Shown here: positions 1 through 8,351 of the stretch, piece after piece
Layout: each line of letters begins with the position of its first letter
How positions within the stretch are numbered: position 1 is the first letter of the stretch
NCBI RefSeq assembly: GCF_011799805.1
Contig: NZ_WXUB01000003.1
Coordinates: 124,001-188,000, forward strand
Length of the DNA stretch: 64,000 nt
Reading direction: 5' to 3'
Source: Maribellus sediminis
Lineage (GTDB): Bacteria; Bacteroidota; Bacteroidia; Bacteroidales; Prolixibacteraceae
Program-made: the position numbers and the translations under genes
Notes under the pieces: generated by a model
The model's database searches: none
What the model was told of the DNA's origin: nothing
Seen by the model: only the letters and a program-made list of their open reading frames with translations

Positions 1-433
1 AACTTCCAATGCCGCTAATAATTGGCCGCGGATCTTTAGTCATCTGGACTTTCCCAAGTGAATTTCCCTGGTTGGCGCTGCCAAAGGGAGTTGCCGCCGA
101 AGCTTCTATAAAAAAAGCAATGCCGGCCGGAATTTCTCCTTCGCTAATCTGTGCCACAATTTTTCGCTTATTGCTGTTTGGTCGTATGGCCGAAGAATAA
201 TTGATCCAAAGCGATTCTTCAGAAAGTTTCTCCACCACCGGTTCAGCACCCGGCTGATCGGAAGCACTTATGGCAAACTCTACGTTGTTTAGCGCCGGCT
301 CAATGTCGACCACGGCAATCTCGGGAACCGTAAAACGCACGTTCACAGCCTTATCGTTCAATTGCGAAAACACCGGAAACGCCTGCATTAACACAAATGT
401 CGTGAGCACTATATTTTTTCGAAATCGCTTCAT
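1..433 (-). CDS. Small secreted surface-subunit-like protein, 3' end outside window
   Basis: This gene runs off the left edge, so its C-terminus is missing. The ATG at 433-431 overlaps the TGA of the upstream usher-like gene in an ATGA arrangement, which suggests translational coupling. The product starts with a signal peptide (MKRFRKNIVL..., ending near VFSQ). It then follows the pattern of the two small proteins encoded at 4328-4891 and 5030-5590: a WINYSS motif, a NKRKIVAQIS strand, a 'G-IPAGI' segment, and PIISGIG just before the edge, where the 4328-4891 protein has ISGIGCCYTGTG. It is therefore a third subunit-like paralogue of the operon. No named family was recognised with certainty; a pilin-like beta-sandwich role is inferred from context. 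Confidence 0.75.
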   Translation of the reverse strand, partial: MKRFRKNIVLTTFVLMQAFPVFSQLNDKAVNVRFTVPEIAVVDIEPALNNVEFAISASDQPGAEPVVEKLSEESLWINYSSAIRPNSNKRKIVAQISEGEIPAGIAFFIEASAATPFGSANQGNSLGKVQMTKDPRPIISGIGS

Positions 434-3400
434 TTTATCCTGGTATTGAATTGATTAAGAGTCATTATCTCATCGTTAACAACTACCACCGGAAATGCAT
501 TCCGATAACGCAGCTTTAACACTTTCAGCTGTTTTAAGACCGCTTCTTCGGAATCATATTTCCCAACAAAATATTTGTGAAAGTTATCAATTTGTTTTTC
601 GAAATAAAAAGTATGTCCACTCAGAAAATCAGCATCTTTTGGTAAAGGCTTTCTGAACGCGCCAATTTGAATGGTGTAATAAGGTTTGGCTTCAGCTTTT
701 TCAGGCTTTGTTGTACTTGCCACTTTCAAAGTACTAACACCCCCTTTTACCGACATGGCCGTACCCGAAGGTTTAAAAATAATGTTCTTCTTTTTAACCG
801 AAAGAACCAAATCGATTTCGCGCTCTTCACCGGGCACCAGTTCATACTCGTAGCTAGACTGCGCTGCCTGATAACCGGCCGGAATGGTATTGGCATAAAT
901 GCGAAACACAACTGTTCCGGGACGCACCAGCGGAAAGGAAAAAGAACCACTCTTGTCAGTTGTTATGCGATAAGACTCGAAGTCGGTCTTTAATTCCACA
1001 ACAATGTTTGCTGCACTCGCCTGCATATCATCAAGCGCCGAAAGCGATGCTTCACCCAGTTTTAACTGCCCCTTTATCCTGGCACCTTTCAAAATCTGAA
1101 TATTTACCTGCGAGACTTCATTTTCATGTACATCCAATTCCAGTGGCATGCGAATATTTGTGGTTTCGTCAATCTTAAGTTTATCGCGATCGATCGTCAA
1201 CAGTTGTTTTCCCGGAGGAACGGCTTTAAATTCAAATTCACCCGCCTTATCCGAAACTGCAATTTCACTTAGCACCTTTATGTAAATGCCTTCTACGGCA
1301 TTGCCTTGCTGATCGGTAATTCTACCTTCGATTTTGCCGGCTTTGATAACCTGTTTCAAAGGAATTCCCAGGTTGTAGGAGTAAGTCGCCGAGATTGTAA
1401 ATTCAGGATCGCTGGTCTGGCTTTTAAAAATGGTGTAAAAACTGCGTAGCGAAATTGTATGCCGTTTTAAAAATGAATAATCGAGATTGAATTGCATCAG
1501 GTTTCGGTTACGGTAGTAATCGTCGATATCGTAAGCATTCTGAAGGTAGAAATTCATTCGGAGGTTTCGGGTAATTCTACTCGAAGCTGAAAGTCCGGCC
1601 ATCAAACTTCGCTGATCGTCGGATACAAACTGATTGATGTTCGACCAGTGCCCAAAAAGCCGGATCGAATTCCGGGTATTGAATTGATAAGTCAGGTTCG
1701 TGCTAACACGGTAGCTGTTTTGTTTGTTTTGCCCGTCTGCCAGCAAATAGTTGGTGGTTTCGCCTAACTCGCCGGTAAGGCTGTAGTTAAACCGCTTGAG
1801 TCGTTGGTTAAACTGCAGGTTCCACGAATCGGTTGTGTAATGGAATTTTTGAAGACTTAGCCTGTCTTTTCGCTCGGTTTCCCGCCAGTACAATTTCACG
1901 CTGCTTTCGGAACCAAGCCGGTAATTAAGCCCTCCCTGAAACGACCTGGAATAGGGAGCCACAACAAAAAAGGTATCGAGCTGGGCATTGTTGAAGTCTT
2001 CCCTTACATTGACTGTCAAACTCAGTTTTTCTGAAATTCGTGCACCGGCATTGGCCGAGTAAAACCTCGAGTTGGTATAATATCCCGGATAGTATTTGCC
2101 GGCATCGTAGTAAATCCCTGAAAGCTGAAAAATGGAAAACCTGCTGTTCAATCCTGCCCGCCATGCATTCGATCCCTGCTCGTTGAATTCCCCTCTCGAA
2201 TACTCCAGTTCAAGACTGGTGTTCTCGAAGGGATTCAATTGTGAAGTAACACTTATCAATTGCGCAGGATCATTATACCCCAGGTATTTTTTCGAGAGTA
2301 AATAAACGCCAACACTATTTTGTTTCCCAAAATTGAATTCTGAGAAGGCGGCCAGTTCATCCTCTATTTCCTCATAAAAACGCGGTTTTACATACATGGC
2401 TCCGAAAGCCAAGCCATTATTCAAGGTGAATTTGGCCTCAGCTCCGCGGCCAAATCTCGAATTTTCGGTGAGCGGCGTAAGGTTGTACGATTTTTCGCCA
2501 AGAAACAGATCGACATTTTTCTGCGAATAATACAGGTAATACTGATCGTACAATCCCAAAAAACTAAGATCGGCATTATTGGGCCAGCGCGCCAAAAACC
2601 CAAGCCGGTGCTTTCCTTGCGGATCGAGAGTGCCCCGCCCTTCAATTTCAAACTGATAAGCCGATTGGAAATCGTTATTTCTATTTGTCGATAAATAAGT
2701 AGCCGAAGCTTTTACCGGAAATCTAAAAAACAGATCCTGTTTTGCTTTTTTCGATGGCAATACAATGGAACTCGCATACACGCTTTCCAAAATCCGATCG
2801 TTGATCTGGACCCTTAGCGTAAAGGATTCCTTTCTACTTTCAATCGATTCCTCAGAAGTTGCTTTAACGATCTTCACCCCGGCCGATTCTCCGGGCTGTA
2901 GTTTCAGATCGGGCGATCCAACAATATCGCAATTGCCGGTATTCAGAAATATTTTTTTCTCGGTATTCCCAAGATTTTGGATCAAATAATTTGCGCTGAT
3001 ATTTTCGCCGGCCATCACATGATCCGTCTTATCGACCAATTGTAAGGTAATGTTTTCAACCTCTTTTACCTGAACTTCAATTTGGGACACAGCCAAAACC
3101 TCATCACTTGTAGCATGGTGCAGTTCAACCTGAAAAGCAAATTTACCCACCGGATGGTTGTTCGGCACTTTAAAGGAAACAATGCCCAGCGAAAGCGCGT
3201 TTGGCTTCAGCTGCATATTGAACGGACGGGTCACGATGTTCCACGATTCGGGATGCGAAAAAACGGGAAGCGCATTAAGCGTATCTTCAGAATGATTTTG
3301 TACCCGAAACGCCAGGTTGACAATTTTTCCGGGGATTACAGAAATATCTGTAGTATTGAATTGGATAGAAAGTCGATCTGCTCCCTGCCCCGCTACATTC

Positions 3401-3450
3401 CGGCACAGCACTAAAAATATTACAACAATGAGCAGACGACTTGCACGCAT
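430..3450 (-). CDS. Usher-like outer-membrane beta-barrel protein with Ig-like domains and C-terminal SPOR domain
   Basis: The 1006-residue protein has a signal peptide (about 1-22). Two Ig-like NEW3-type domains follow (about 25-125 and 130-230), then a long aromatic-rich alternating beta region (about 238-700) that looks like a large outer-membrane barrel. Two carboxypeptidase-regulatory-like beta-sandwich domains come next (about 704-785 and 788-890; the first begins GKIEGRITDQQGNAVEGIYI), and the end is a SPOR-like domain (about 922-1000, YYTIQIGAF). Periplasmic domain, barrel and two C-terminal sandwiches is the order seen in chaperone-usher ushers, but no direct usher signature was identified. 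The gene lies 2 nt after a chaperone-like gene and overlaps the next subunit-like gene by 4 nt, so these act together. SPOR domains bind peptidoglycan. Alternative: a generic Bacteroidota outer-membrane protein of unknown function. Confidence 0.7.
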   Translation of the reverse strand: MRASRLLIVVIFLVLCRNVAGQGADRLSIQFNTTDISVIPGKIVNLAFRVQNHSEDTLNALPVFSHPESWNIVTRPFNMQLKPNALSLGIVSFKVPNNHPVGKFAFQVELHHATSDEVLAVSQIEVQVKEVENITLQLVDKTDHVMAGENISANYLIQNLGNTEKKIFLNTGNCDIVGSPDLKLQPGESAGVKIVKATSEESIESRKESFTLRVQINDRILESVYASSIVLPSKKAKQDLFFRFPVKASATYLSTNRNNDFQSAYQFEIEGRGTLDPQGKHRLGFLARWPNNADLSFLGLYDQYYLYYSQKNVDLFLGEKSYNLTPLTENSRFGRGAEAKFTLNNGLAFGAMYVKPRFYEEIEDELAAFSEFNFGKQNSVGVYLLSKKYLGYNDPAQLISVTSQLNPFENTSLELEYSRGEFNEQGSNAWRAGLNSRFSIFQLSGIYYDAGKYYPGYYTNSRFYSANAGARISEKLSLTVNVREDFNNAQLDTFFVVAPYSRSFQGGLNYRLGSESSVKLYWRETERKDRLSLQKFHYTTDSWNLQFNQRLKRFNYSLTGELGETTNYLLADGQNKQNSYRVSTNLTYQFNTRNSIRLFGHWSNINQFVSDDQRSLMAGLSASSRITRNLRMNFYLQNAYDIDDYYRNRNLMQFNLDYSFLKRHTISLRSFYTIFKSQTSDPEFTISATYSYNLGIPLKQVIKAGKIEGRITDQQGNAVEGIYIKVLSEIAVSDKAGEFEFKAVPPGKQLLTIDRDKLKIDETTNIRMPLELDVHENEVSQVNIQILKGARIKGQLKLGEASLSALDDMQASAANIVVELKTDFESYRITTDKSGSFSFPLVRPGTVVFRIYANTIPAGYQAAQSSYEYELVPGEEREIDLVLSVKKKNIIFKPSGTAMSVKGGVSTLKVASTTKPEKAEAKPYYTIQIGAFRKPLPKDADFLSGHTFYFEKQIDNFHKYFVGKYDSEEAVLKQLKVLKLRYRNAFPVVVVNDEIMTLNQFNTRIK

Positions 3451-3452
3451 TA

Positions 3453-4274
3453 TTAAAGTTCAAGCGAAATATTGGTTCCGTAAATATGATCCTCATCGCA
3501 ATCGGCAACAAGAACGGCAGCATAACTTCCGGGCTCGATTCCGTCGAGTGGAATTGAAGTTGTTATAGAAGTTCCCGGGAAAGTTTTTCGGCGATCGGCT
3601 TTAAAAACGCCAAGCGAGGTACCATCGGCGCTAAAAATCTCAAGACTCATTTCAGGCTTAAGAATGCATTCGCCTGTATTTTCAACAGCCACATTTAGTA
3701 AATTTCGTTCCCCGTCTTTAACCAGCTCAAGTCCCAGAAACTGCAGGTCTTTACTTCCCGAATCGCCAATATTGGTAATTATTTGAATGGCGTAACGAAT
3801 GGCCGTATTTATTTTAACGCCACCGGTGCTCGCTGTTGTGTCCGGCGGTAAAATGCCTTCAACCATGATAACGCTCCAGTAAGTTCCCCGCAACGAATCG
3901 CTTTGCGGTACACTTACTTCAAAATCGATGGCGGCTTTTTCGCCAGGTTCAAGCGTTAAAAGTTGCGGGCTGTAATTGATCCATGAAGCATTTGAACGTT
4001 GCAAGGTTCCGGGTTCGTCGTGCCTGCTTTCGCCTGTGTACGAAAACCAGTAATCACGCAGGTAAACTTTCACGCTTTTAGTCTCGCTACCACTGTTTTG
4101 AATTTCAACACGATCGCGGTATTGTTCGCCGGGCTGCCCCACTTGCTCATGAGACAATCCGTTTAAAATTACAATATTTGCCTGCGCAAAAAATGCCAGG
4201 TGCATTAACATGAAAAAAAGGATACACATTTTGGTGTAAACCCGAATTTTTATGGCTGATTTTAACATTCTCAA
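3453..4274 (-). CDS. Periplasmic pilus-chaperone-like protein
   Basis: This 273-residue protein has an N-terminal hydrophobic signal ending near FFAQA (residue 32). The start could also be M3 or M16. The mature part looks like two Ig-like domains. The first (about 33-145) carries a PapD-like layout: a strand on conserved structural change (VEIQNSGSETKSVKVYL), then WINYSPQLLTLEPGEK and a segment ending TYWSVIMVEGI, resembling the PapD region where a 'P-x-hydrophobic' strand precedes 'LFW-N-xxIP'. The second domain (about 150-273) ends in a strand-rich ISLEL tail. DUF916-type WxL-interacting proteins are an alternative match to the same pattern. It stands between the subunit genes and the usher-like gene, 2 nt before the latter, which supports a subunit-handling role in the periplasm. 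Confidence 0.6.
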   Translation of the reverse strand: MRMLKSAIKIRVYTKMCILFFMLMHLAFFAQANIVILNGLSHEQVGQPGEQYRDRVEIQNSGSETKSVKVYLRDYWFSYTGESRHDEPGTLQRSNASWINYSPQLLTLEPGEKAAIDFEVSVPQSDSLRGTYWSVIMVEGILPPDTTASTGGVKINTAIRYAIQIITNIGDSGSKDLQFLGLELVKDGERNLLNVAVENTGECILKPEMSLEIFSADGTSLGVFKADRRKTFPGTSITTSIPLDGIEPGSYAAVLVADCDEDHIYGTNISLEL

Positions 4275-4327
4275 GGATTTAATGCTAAAATACCAATCTT
4301 CTAAATTTCTGCAATTTTTTGGAAGTA

Positions 4328-4891
4328 TTAATTATCGTCGGTGAGCGTATAAACAATACTTACTAAAGCAGGCTGCTGTTCTGAATTTCGGTAAAAAACA
4401 GCTTCATCAACATCCACTTCGTACGAGAGCAGGTGTCCGTTTTGAGTTCCGGTTCCGGTGTAACAGCAACCAATGCCTGAAATAATATCAGCGGGCATTT
4501 CCGATAGTTCTACTAAACCTTTGCTTTGCCCTAATTCTCCTTTTCCCTTACCAACACTCTTTTCTGCTTTTACCTTTAAAGTAATTCCATGAGGCATTGT
4601 TCCGCTAACGCTGGCTGTTACTTTTCTTTTCTGATTTTTTTCGCTAACCGAAGAATAATTTATCCAAACTCCTGACTTTTGCCTGGTATTCAGATTTATC
4701 TGATCTCCGGCAACGGCAGCCGCACTCCCGGTCAGATCCAGATTTGCATTTTCTTCAAACTGTAACGAAAGTAAGGCAACATTTGGAATGTTCACTTTGG
4801 CTTTATGATTTGCTTCATGCTCATCGGCATAACAAGTACCGGCCAAAACAAGCAGTATAAAAAATAATCCTATTGCGCCCTTAAAATTCAT
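4328..4891 (-). CDS. Small secreted surface-subunit-like protein
   Basis: This 187-residue protein has a signal peptide (cleavage near residue 22, CYADE). The mature chain begins NHKAKVNIPNVALLSLQ, close to the NHNVKVGISKHALVGVS start of the 5030-5590 product. Shared landmarks along the length are WINYSS, a charged KRKV strand, GMPHGI, a glycine-rich GKGKGELGQSKG stretch, IISGIGCCYTGTG, GHLLSYEV, and a terminal VSIVYTLTDDN strand. The adjacent cysteine pair is unusual. The fold is probably an all-beta sandwich. It belongs to the same operon as the chaperone-like and usher-like genes, which suggests an exported subunit. No named family was recognised. Confidence 0.7.
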   Translation of the reverse strand: MNFKGAIGLFFILLVLAGTCYADEHEANHKAKVNIPNVALLSLQFEENANLDLTGSAAAVAGDQINLNTRQKSGVWINYSSVSEKNQKRKVTASVSGTMPHGITLKVKAEKSVGKGKGELGQSKGLVELSEMPADIISGIGCCYTGTGTQNGHLLSYEVDVDEAVFYRNSEQQPALVSIVYTLTDDN

Positions 4892-4966
4892 CTCCTAAAG
4901 ATAGAACATAATAAAAAGCACGTCAATAAGCTTTTTGCCTATTTTTCGGGTTCAAAAAACTGAACA

Positions 4967-5000
4967 AAAAAAGGCCTGACTTCACAGTCAGGCCTTGCAT
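4967..5000 (-). terminator. Intra-operon Rho-independent terminator
   Basis: A perfect inverted repeat (AAGGCCTGAC / GTCAGGCCTT, arms at 4971-4980 and 4987-4996) is followed on the minus strand by a run of seven or more T. It lies about 30 nt after the stop of the first subunit gene and before the second. It should end most transcripts after the first subunit and let a fraction through to the rest of the operon. Confidence 0.85.
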
Positions 5001-5029
5001 AGACTCTTATTTTTTACCCGAAAGTCGAA

Positions 5030-5590
5030 TTAATTCTCAGTTATAGTGTACGTTACCGTATTTGTAAAATTTCCTGAAGTCAAATCTTCGTACTTTGCAT
5101 CGCTTCCCATTTTCAATGTATAAGTTAGCTGATGACCTGAACCGGCACCTGTACCTGTGTAGCAGTTTTTAATATTTGTTACAATGTCTTCGCTGGTACC
5201 TGAAAGTGTGATCGCACCTTTTACAGCTTTACCTACTGCTCCGTTACCTGCTCCTGCATCGTCAGTAGCGGTCAACTCAATGCTTACTCCGGTTGGCAAA
5301 TTATCGCCGTCCATTGCAACAGTAATTTTGTTTGCTGAACTTCCGATTATTGAAGAATACTGTAAGTATACCGAGTTGTCGCTTGTGCTTTCAGCGTCAA
5401 AGTTAAGACCTTCACCTGCAACAGTTGGAGCTGCCGGCTCAAGTACAATTTCTGATGCAGAAGATACTCCAACAAGTGCATGTTTCGAGATACCAACTTT
5501 TACGTTGTGGTTAGCTGTTTTTTGTGCGTTAGCAACAATAGAAATTCCGAAGATTAAAACCAATGATAAGATTAATGATAAATTTTTCAT
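5030..5590 (-). CDS. Small secreted surface-subunit-like protein, probable major subunit
   Basis: The reading frame is open further upstream, but the ATG at 5590 is preferred because it begins a clean signal peptide (MKNLSLILSLVLIFG..., cleavage after VANAQ), giving 186 residues. The mature chain (NHNVKVGISKHALVGVS..., YLQYSS, LPTGVSIEL, a Gly/Ala-rich stretch, NCYTGTG, GHQLTYTL, VTYTITEN) parallels the two other small proteins of the operon. It is the promoter-proximal gene, preceded by a sigma-54 type promoter and followed by a terminator, so it is probably the most highly expressed product and a candidate major structural subunit. That role is inferred. Its family is not recognised. Confidence 0.72.
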   Translation of the reverse strand: MKNLSLILSLVLIFGISIVANAQKTANHNVKVGISKHALVGVSSASEIVLEPAAPTVAGEGLNFDAESTSDNSVYLQYSSIIGSSANKITVAMDGDNLPTGVSIELTATDDAGAGNGAVGKAVKGAITLSGTSEDIVTNIKNCYTGTGAGSGHQLTYTLKMGSDAKYEDLTSGNFTNTVTYTITEN

Positions 5591-5669
5591 GATGTTGTGT
5601 TGTTTATTGTTTGTAAATTTTTTCTTCAAAAAAGCTTGATTCAATTTGCGTCCGAATCGCTTTTCTAAA

Positions 5670-5685
5670 AGCAACTCACATGCCA
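5670..5685 (-). promoter_or_regulatory. Sigma-54 (-24/-12) promoter of the surface operon
   Basis: The minus strand reads TGGCATGTGAGTTGCT, one base from the consensus TGGCAC-N5-TTGCW and with correct GG/GC spacing. It lies 80 nt upstream of the ATG at 5590, so transcription would start near 5657 with a leader of about 65 nt. The 5710-5795 stretch behind it holds repeated GACA motifs that could be activator sites. Confidence 0.75.
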
Positions 5686-5709
5686 AAAATCACAAACAAC
5701 TGATTTATT

Positions 5710-5796
5710 GACACTTAGATTTCGTGCCAAAGTTTAAGTACGGCTCATTTTGGGACACTTTTTTGACAATGGGGACAAATGCCCTGATTAGGACAA
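5710..5796. promoter_or_regulatory. Repeated GGACA/GACA motifs upstream of the sigma-54 promoter
   Basis: GACA occurs at 5710, 5754, 5765, 5774 and 5792; three of these are GGGACA or GGACA, and two are followed by AATG. The stretch is 25-125 bp upstream of the -24 box, the usual place for enhancer-binding-protein sites. The consensus is loose and the spacing only roughly helical, so this is a candidate only. Confidence 0.35.
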
Positions 5797-5851
5797 ATGA
5801 AAAAGGAGGGATAAAATAAGCTGAGCAACTAAAAAAGAAGTAGGAATCGGT

Positions 5852-6427
5852 CTATTTCTGACGATCCAAATGTTCGGCAGCCAGTTCAACCTGAGCATAC
5901 CAATCGGCGCCATATTTTTTGATTAGCGGTTCCTTTAGAAATTTATATAGCGGAATTTTTTGCGATGTGCCACACTCGCGACCGGGTTTGCAGATTTCCA
6001 GTTCCTGGTAATTAACGGCATCAAAACGTTTGTATTCGGTGATTCGAATGGGGAAAAGATGACAGGAAATTGGTTTCCTGAATTTGGACTTACCTTCGAA
6101 GTAGGCTTTTTCGATGGCACATTTTAAAATGCCACGTTCGTCGTAAAAACTAAAGGCGCATTGTCGGTTGTCAACCAGCGGCGTTACCAGGTCGCCGTCG
6201 CTATCAATAACTGAGAAGCCTTGCTTTTCAACTTCACGTATATGTTTCTCAGGAAGATAATTTTCAAAATTGGAATATTCCAGCTCGATCATCATGGCCT
6301 CGTCATCGGTAAGCGGAGCACCCGAGTCACCTTCAATACAACAGGCGCCTTTACATTTTAATATATCGCACACAAAGTGCTTTTCAAATACATCGTCGCT
6401 TAATATGGTGCGGCCAATCTCGATCAT
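5852..6427 (-). CDS. DUF3109 family cysteine-cluster protein
   Basis: This 191-residue cytoplasmic protein has no signal peptide. It begins with a cysteine cluster (C20, C25, C29, C30 in CDILKCKGACC) and carries further cysteines in RQCAF, LKCAIE, ISCHLFPIRIT and the late ICKPGRECG. This pattern is typical of DUF3109, a relative of the YkgJ zinc/iron-chelating group, and suggests a bound metal or Fe-S cluster. The length fits the family. The biochemical role of the family is not established. It lies 114 nt downstream of gpmI on the same strand, with a small inverted-repeat element between them. Confidence 0.85.
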   Translation of the reverse strand: MIEIGRTILSDDVFEKHFVCDILKCKGACCIEGDSGAPLTDDEAMMIELEYSNFENYLPEKHIREVEKQGFSVIDSDGDLVTPLVDNRQCAFSFYDERGILKCAIEKAYFEGKSKFRKPISCHLFPIRITEYKRFDAVNYQELEICKPGRECGTSQKIPLYKFLKEPLIKKYGADWYAQVELAAEHLDRQK

Positions 6428-6458
6428 CTTCTCAAAAATTCAAATTAGAACAAAAAGA

Positions 6459-6528
6459 ACTGTCATTCCTGCGTCAGCAGGAACCTTCCACATTACAGAA
6501 GATTCCAACATTCGTGGGAATGACAGTG
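6459..6528. repeat. Small palindromic intergenic repeat (REP/MITE-like)
   Basis: Outer arms ACTGTCATTCC (6459-6469) and GGAATGACAGT (about 6518-6528) enclose an inner hairpin TTCCTGC-GTCA-GCAGGAA. Nested elements with TGTCATTCC ends are common dispersed intergenic repeats in bacterial genomes. No coding sequence is present. Confidence 0.6.
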
Positions 6529-6541
6529 CACTATCAAAAAT

Positions 6542-8077
6542 CTATTTTTTCTTGATCAGGTTTTTCCCGGTCATGTCAGCCGGAACTTCAAGTCCCATAA
6601 CGGCTAATAAAGTTGGAGCGACATCAGCCAGCACTCCATTCTCCAGTTCAATACCTTCTTTTTCTGAAACAAAAATACAAGGCACCGGATTCAGCGAGTG
6701 TGCAGTATTTTCCGATCCATCCGGATTCACTGCGTTATCGGCATTACCGTGGTCGGCAATGATCATGATATCGTAACCACCTTTCTGAGCAGCTGTAACC
6801 ACATCTTTAGCACAGGCGTCAACAGCAACAACTGCTTTGTAAACCGCCTCGTAAACGCCGGTGTGTCCTACCATATCGCCGTTTGCAAAGTTCAGACAAA
6901 CAAAGTCTGCTTCACCGTTTTCCAGTTTTGGAACAATGGCATCACGAACTTCTGGTGCCGACATTTCGGGTTGAAGATCGTAAGTAGGAACTTTTGGCGA
7001 TTGAACAAGAATACGGCTTTCACCTTCGAATTCTGCCTCGCGGCCACCACTGAAGAAGAAAGTTACGTGGGCATATTTTTCAGTTTCAGCAATTCTGATC
7101 TGCTTCAAACCGGCTTTCGAAACGATCTCGCCCATGGTATTTTGAACGTTTTCTTTATCGAAAATTACGTTGATACCTTTAAAATCGGCTTTGTAGTTGG
7201 TCATCGTGTACCACTGCAAATTCATGGTGTGCATACCGTATTCCGGCAGGTCTTCCTGAGTGAAAGCAATGGTAGTTTGACGCAAACGGTCGGTACGGAA
7301 GTTGAAGCAGATCACAACATCGTCTTCTTCAATTTTAGCCAGTGGTTCACCGTTTTCATCAACCATCACAATCGGCTTCATGAACTCGTCGGTAACACCA
7401 TTGTCGTACGATTTCTGCATGCTGGCAAGAATATCGGTCGACGCTTCACCTTTACCCTGAGTGTAAAGATCGTAAGCCAGTTTCAAACGATCGTAGTTTT
7501 TATCGCGGTCCATTCCGAAGTAACGACCAATCAACGAAGCGAATTTACCAACAGTGCCTTCCAAAGCTTTCAGGTCGGTTTCAACAAAACCGTATCCCGA
7601 ACGCGGGTCGGTATCACGACCATCGGTCAAACCGTGGATAAACACATCTTCCAGTCCCATATCGGTGGCAATCTGACACAAAGCAACCATGTGCGAGCTC
7701 AGCGCATGAACTCCGCCAGGGCCGATCAAACCGATCAGGTGTACTTTCTTATTGTTTTCTTTTGCGTAATTGTAGGCTTTCACAATTTGCGGATTTTCCC
7801 ACAACGACTTATCGCGAATGGCTTTGGTGATCTTCACCATATCCTGGTACAAAATACGGCCGGCACCAATGTTCAGGTGACCCACTTCCGAGTTACCCAT
7901 CTGCCCATCGGGCAAACCAACATTTTCGCCACTTGCCAGCAATTGCGAGTGCGGATATTTTTCCATTAACGAATCCATAAAAGGTGTTGGAGCCGTTGAA
8001 ACGATGTCGTTTTTCGATCCATCGCCGATTCCCCATCCGTCGAGAATCATCAGTAAAGTTTTCTGATTATCAGCCAT
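6542..8077 (-). CDS. gpmI: 2,3-bisphosphoglycerate-independent phosphoglycerate mutase
   Basis: This enzyme interconverts 3- and 2-phosphoglycerate in glycolysis and gluconeogenesis in the cytoplasm, using two metal ions (usually Mn2+). The 511-residue length is normal. The N-terminal metal site is seen in LLMILDGWGIG (D13), and the phosphoserine nucleophile is S63 in GNSEVGHLNIGAGR. Other family landmarks are IHGLTDGRDTDP, a CFNFRTDR motif, FVCLNFANGDMVGHTG, and the C-terminal metal motif IIADHGNAD with NTAHSLNPVP. It is on the minus strand with its own upstream region (8078-8351), divergent from the hybrid kinase gene. Confidence 0.97.
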   Translation of the reverse strand: MADNQKTLLMILDGWGIGDGSKNDIVSTAPTPFMDSLMEKYPHSQLLASGENVGLPDGQMGNSEVGHLNIGAGRILYQDMVKITKAIRDKSLWENPQIVKAYNYAKENNKKVHLIGLIGPGGVHALSSHMVALCQIATDMGLEDVFIHGLTDGRDTDPRSGYGFVETDLKALEGTVGKFASLIGRYFGMDRDKNYDRLKLAYDLYTQGKGEASTDILASMQKSYDNGVTDEFMKPIVMVDENGEPLAKIEEDDVVICFNFRTDRLRQTTIAFTQEDLPEYGMHTMNLQWYTMTNYKADFKGINVIFDKENVQNTMGEIVSKAGLKQIRIAETEKYAHVTFFFSGGREAEFEGESRILVQSPKVPTYDLQPEMSAPEVRDAIVPKLENGEADFVCLNFANGDMVGHTGVYEAVYKAVVAVDACAKDVVTAAQKGGYDIMIIADHGNADNAVNPDGSENTAHSLNPVPCIFVSEKEGIELENGVLADVAPTLLAVMGLEVPADMTGKNLIKKK

Positions 8078-8234
8078 TTTATTCTATTTTTCTTAATATC
8101 AAAATTTGAACGGACAAAAGTATCCTTTTTTAATTCATTAAGGAAATAATACTCAAGTTGTTCAGATGGATTTAACAATCTTTTGGGATTAATTGCCCGA
8201 TATCGCTAAATTTAAGAATTGAGTTGCAAAAGGC

Positions 8235-8242
8235 TAACTTTG
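8235..8242 (+). promoter_or_regulatory. Possible TAnnTTTG (-7) promoter element
   Basis: TAACTTTG fits the Bacteroidota -7 consensus and lies 110 nt before the hybrid kinase ATG in the divergent gpmI/kinase gap. No clear TTG -33 box at the right spacing was seen, so it is tentative. The same octamer followed by CA occurs before nadB. Confidence 0.4.
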
Positions 8243-8351
8243 CAAAAACAATGTTGGTTAGGATTTTGCGTTAAATCCGCACAGATGTTTCATTACTTGT
8301 TGCAACTTCTGCTTAGGATAATCGTTTTATTCTTCGCATGTAAAAAACTAT

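Noticed and set aside
5591-5686. Longer start for the promoter-proximal subunit gene
   Set aside because: The extra 32 residues are charged, precede a complete signal peptide, and overlap the sigma-54 promoter, so they would not be transcribed.
6698-7969. A 423-codon open frame on the plus strand opposite gpmI
   Set aside because: It lies wholly within the well-supported gpmI gene on the other strand and shows no domain, signal or start context; it is a codon-bias shadow. The same applies to shorter frames opposite other genes (for example 33594-34244 and 5184-5639).
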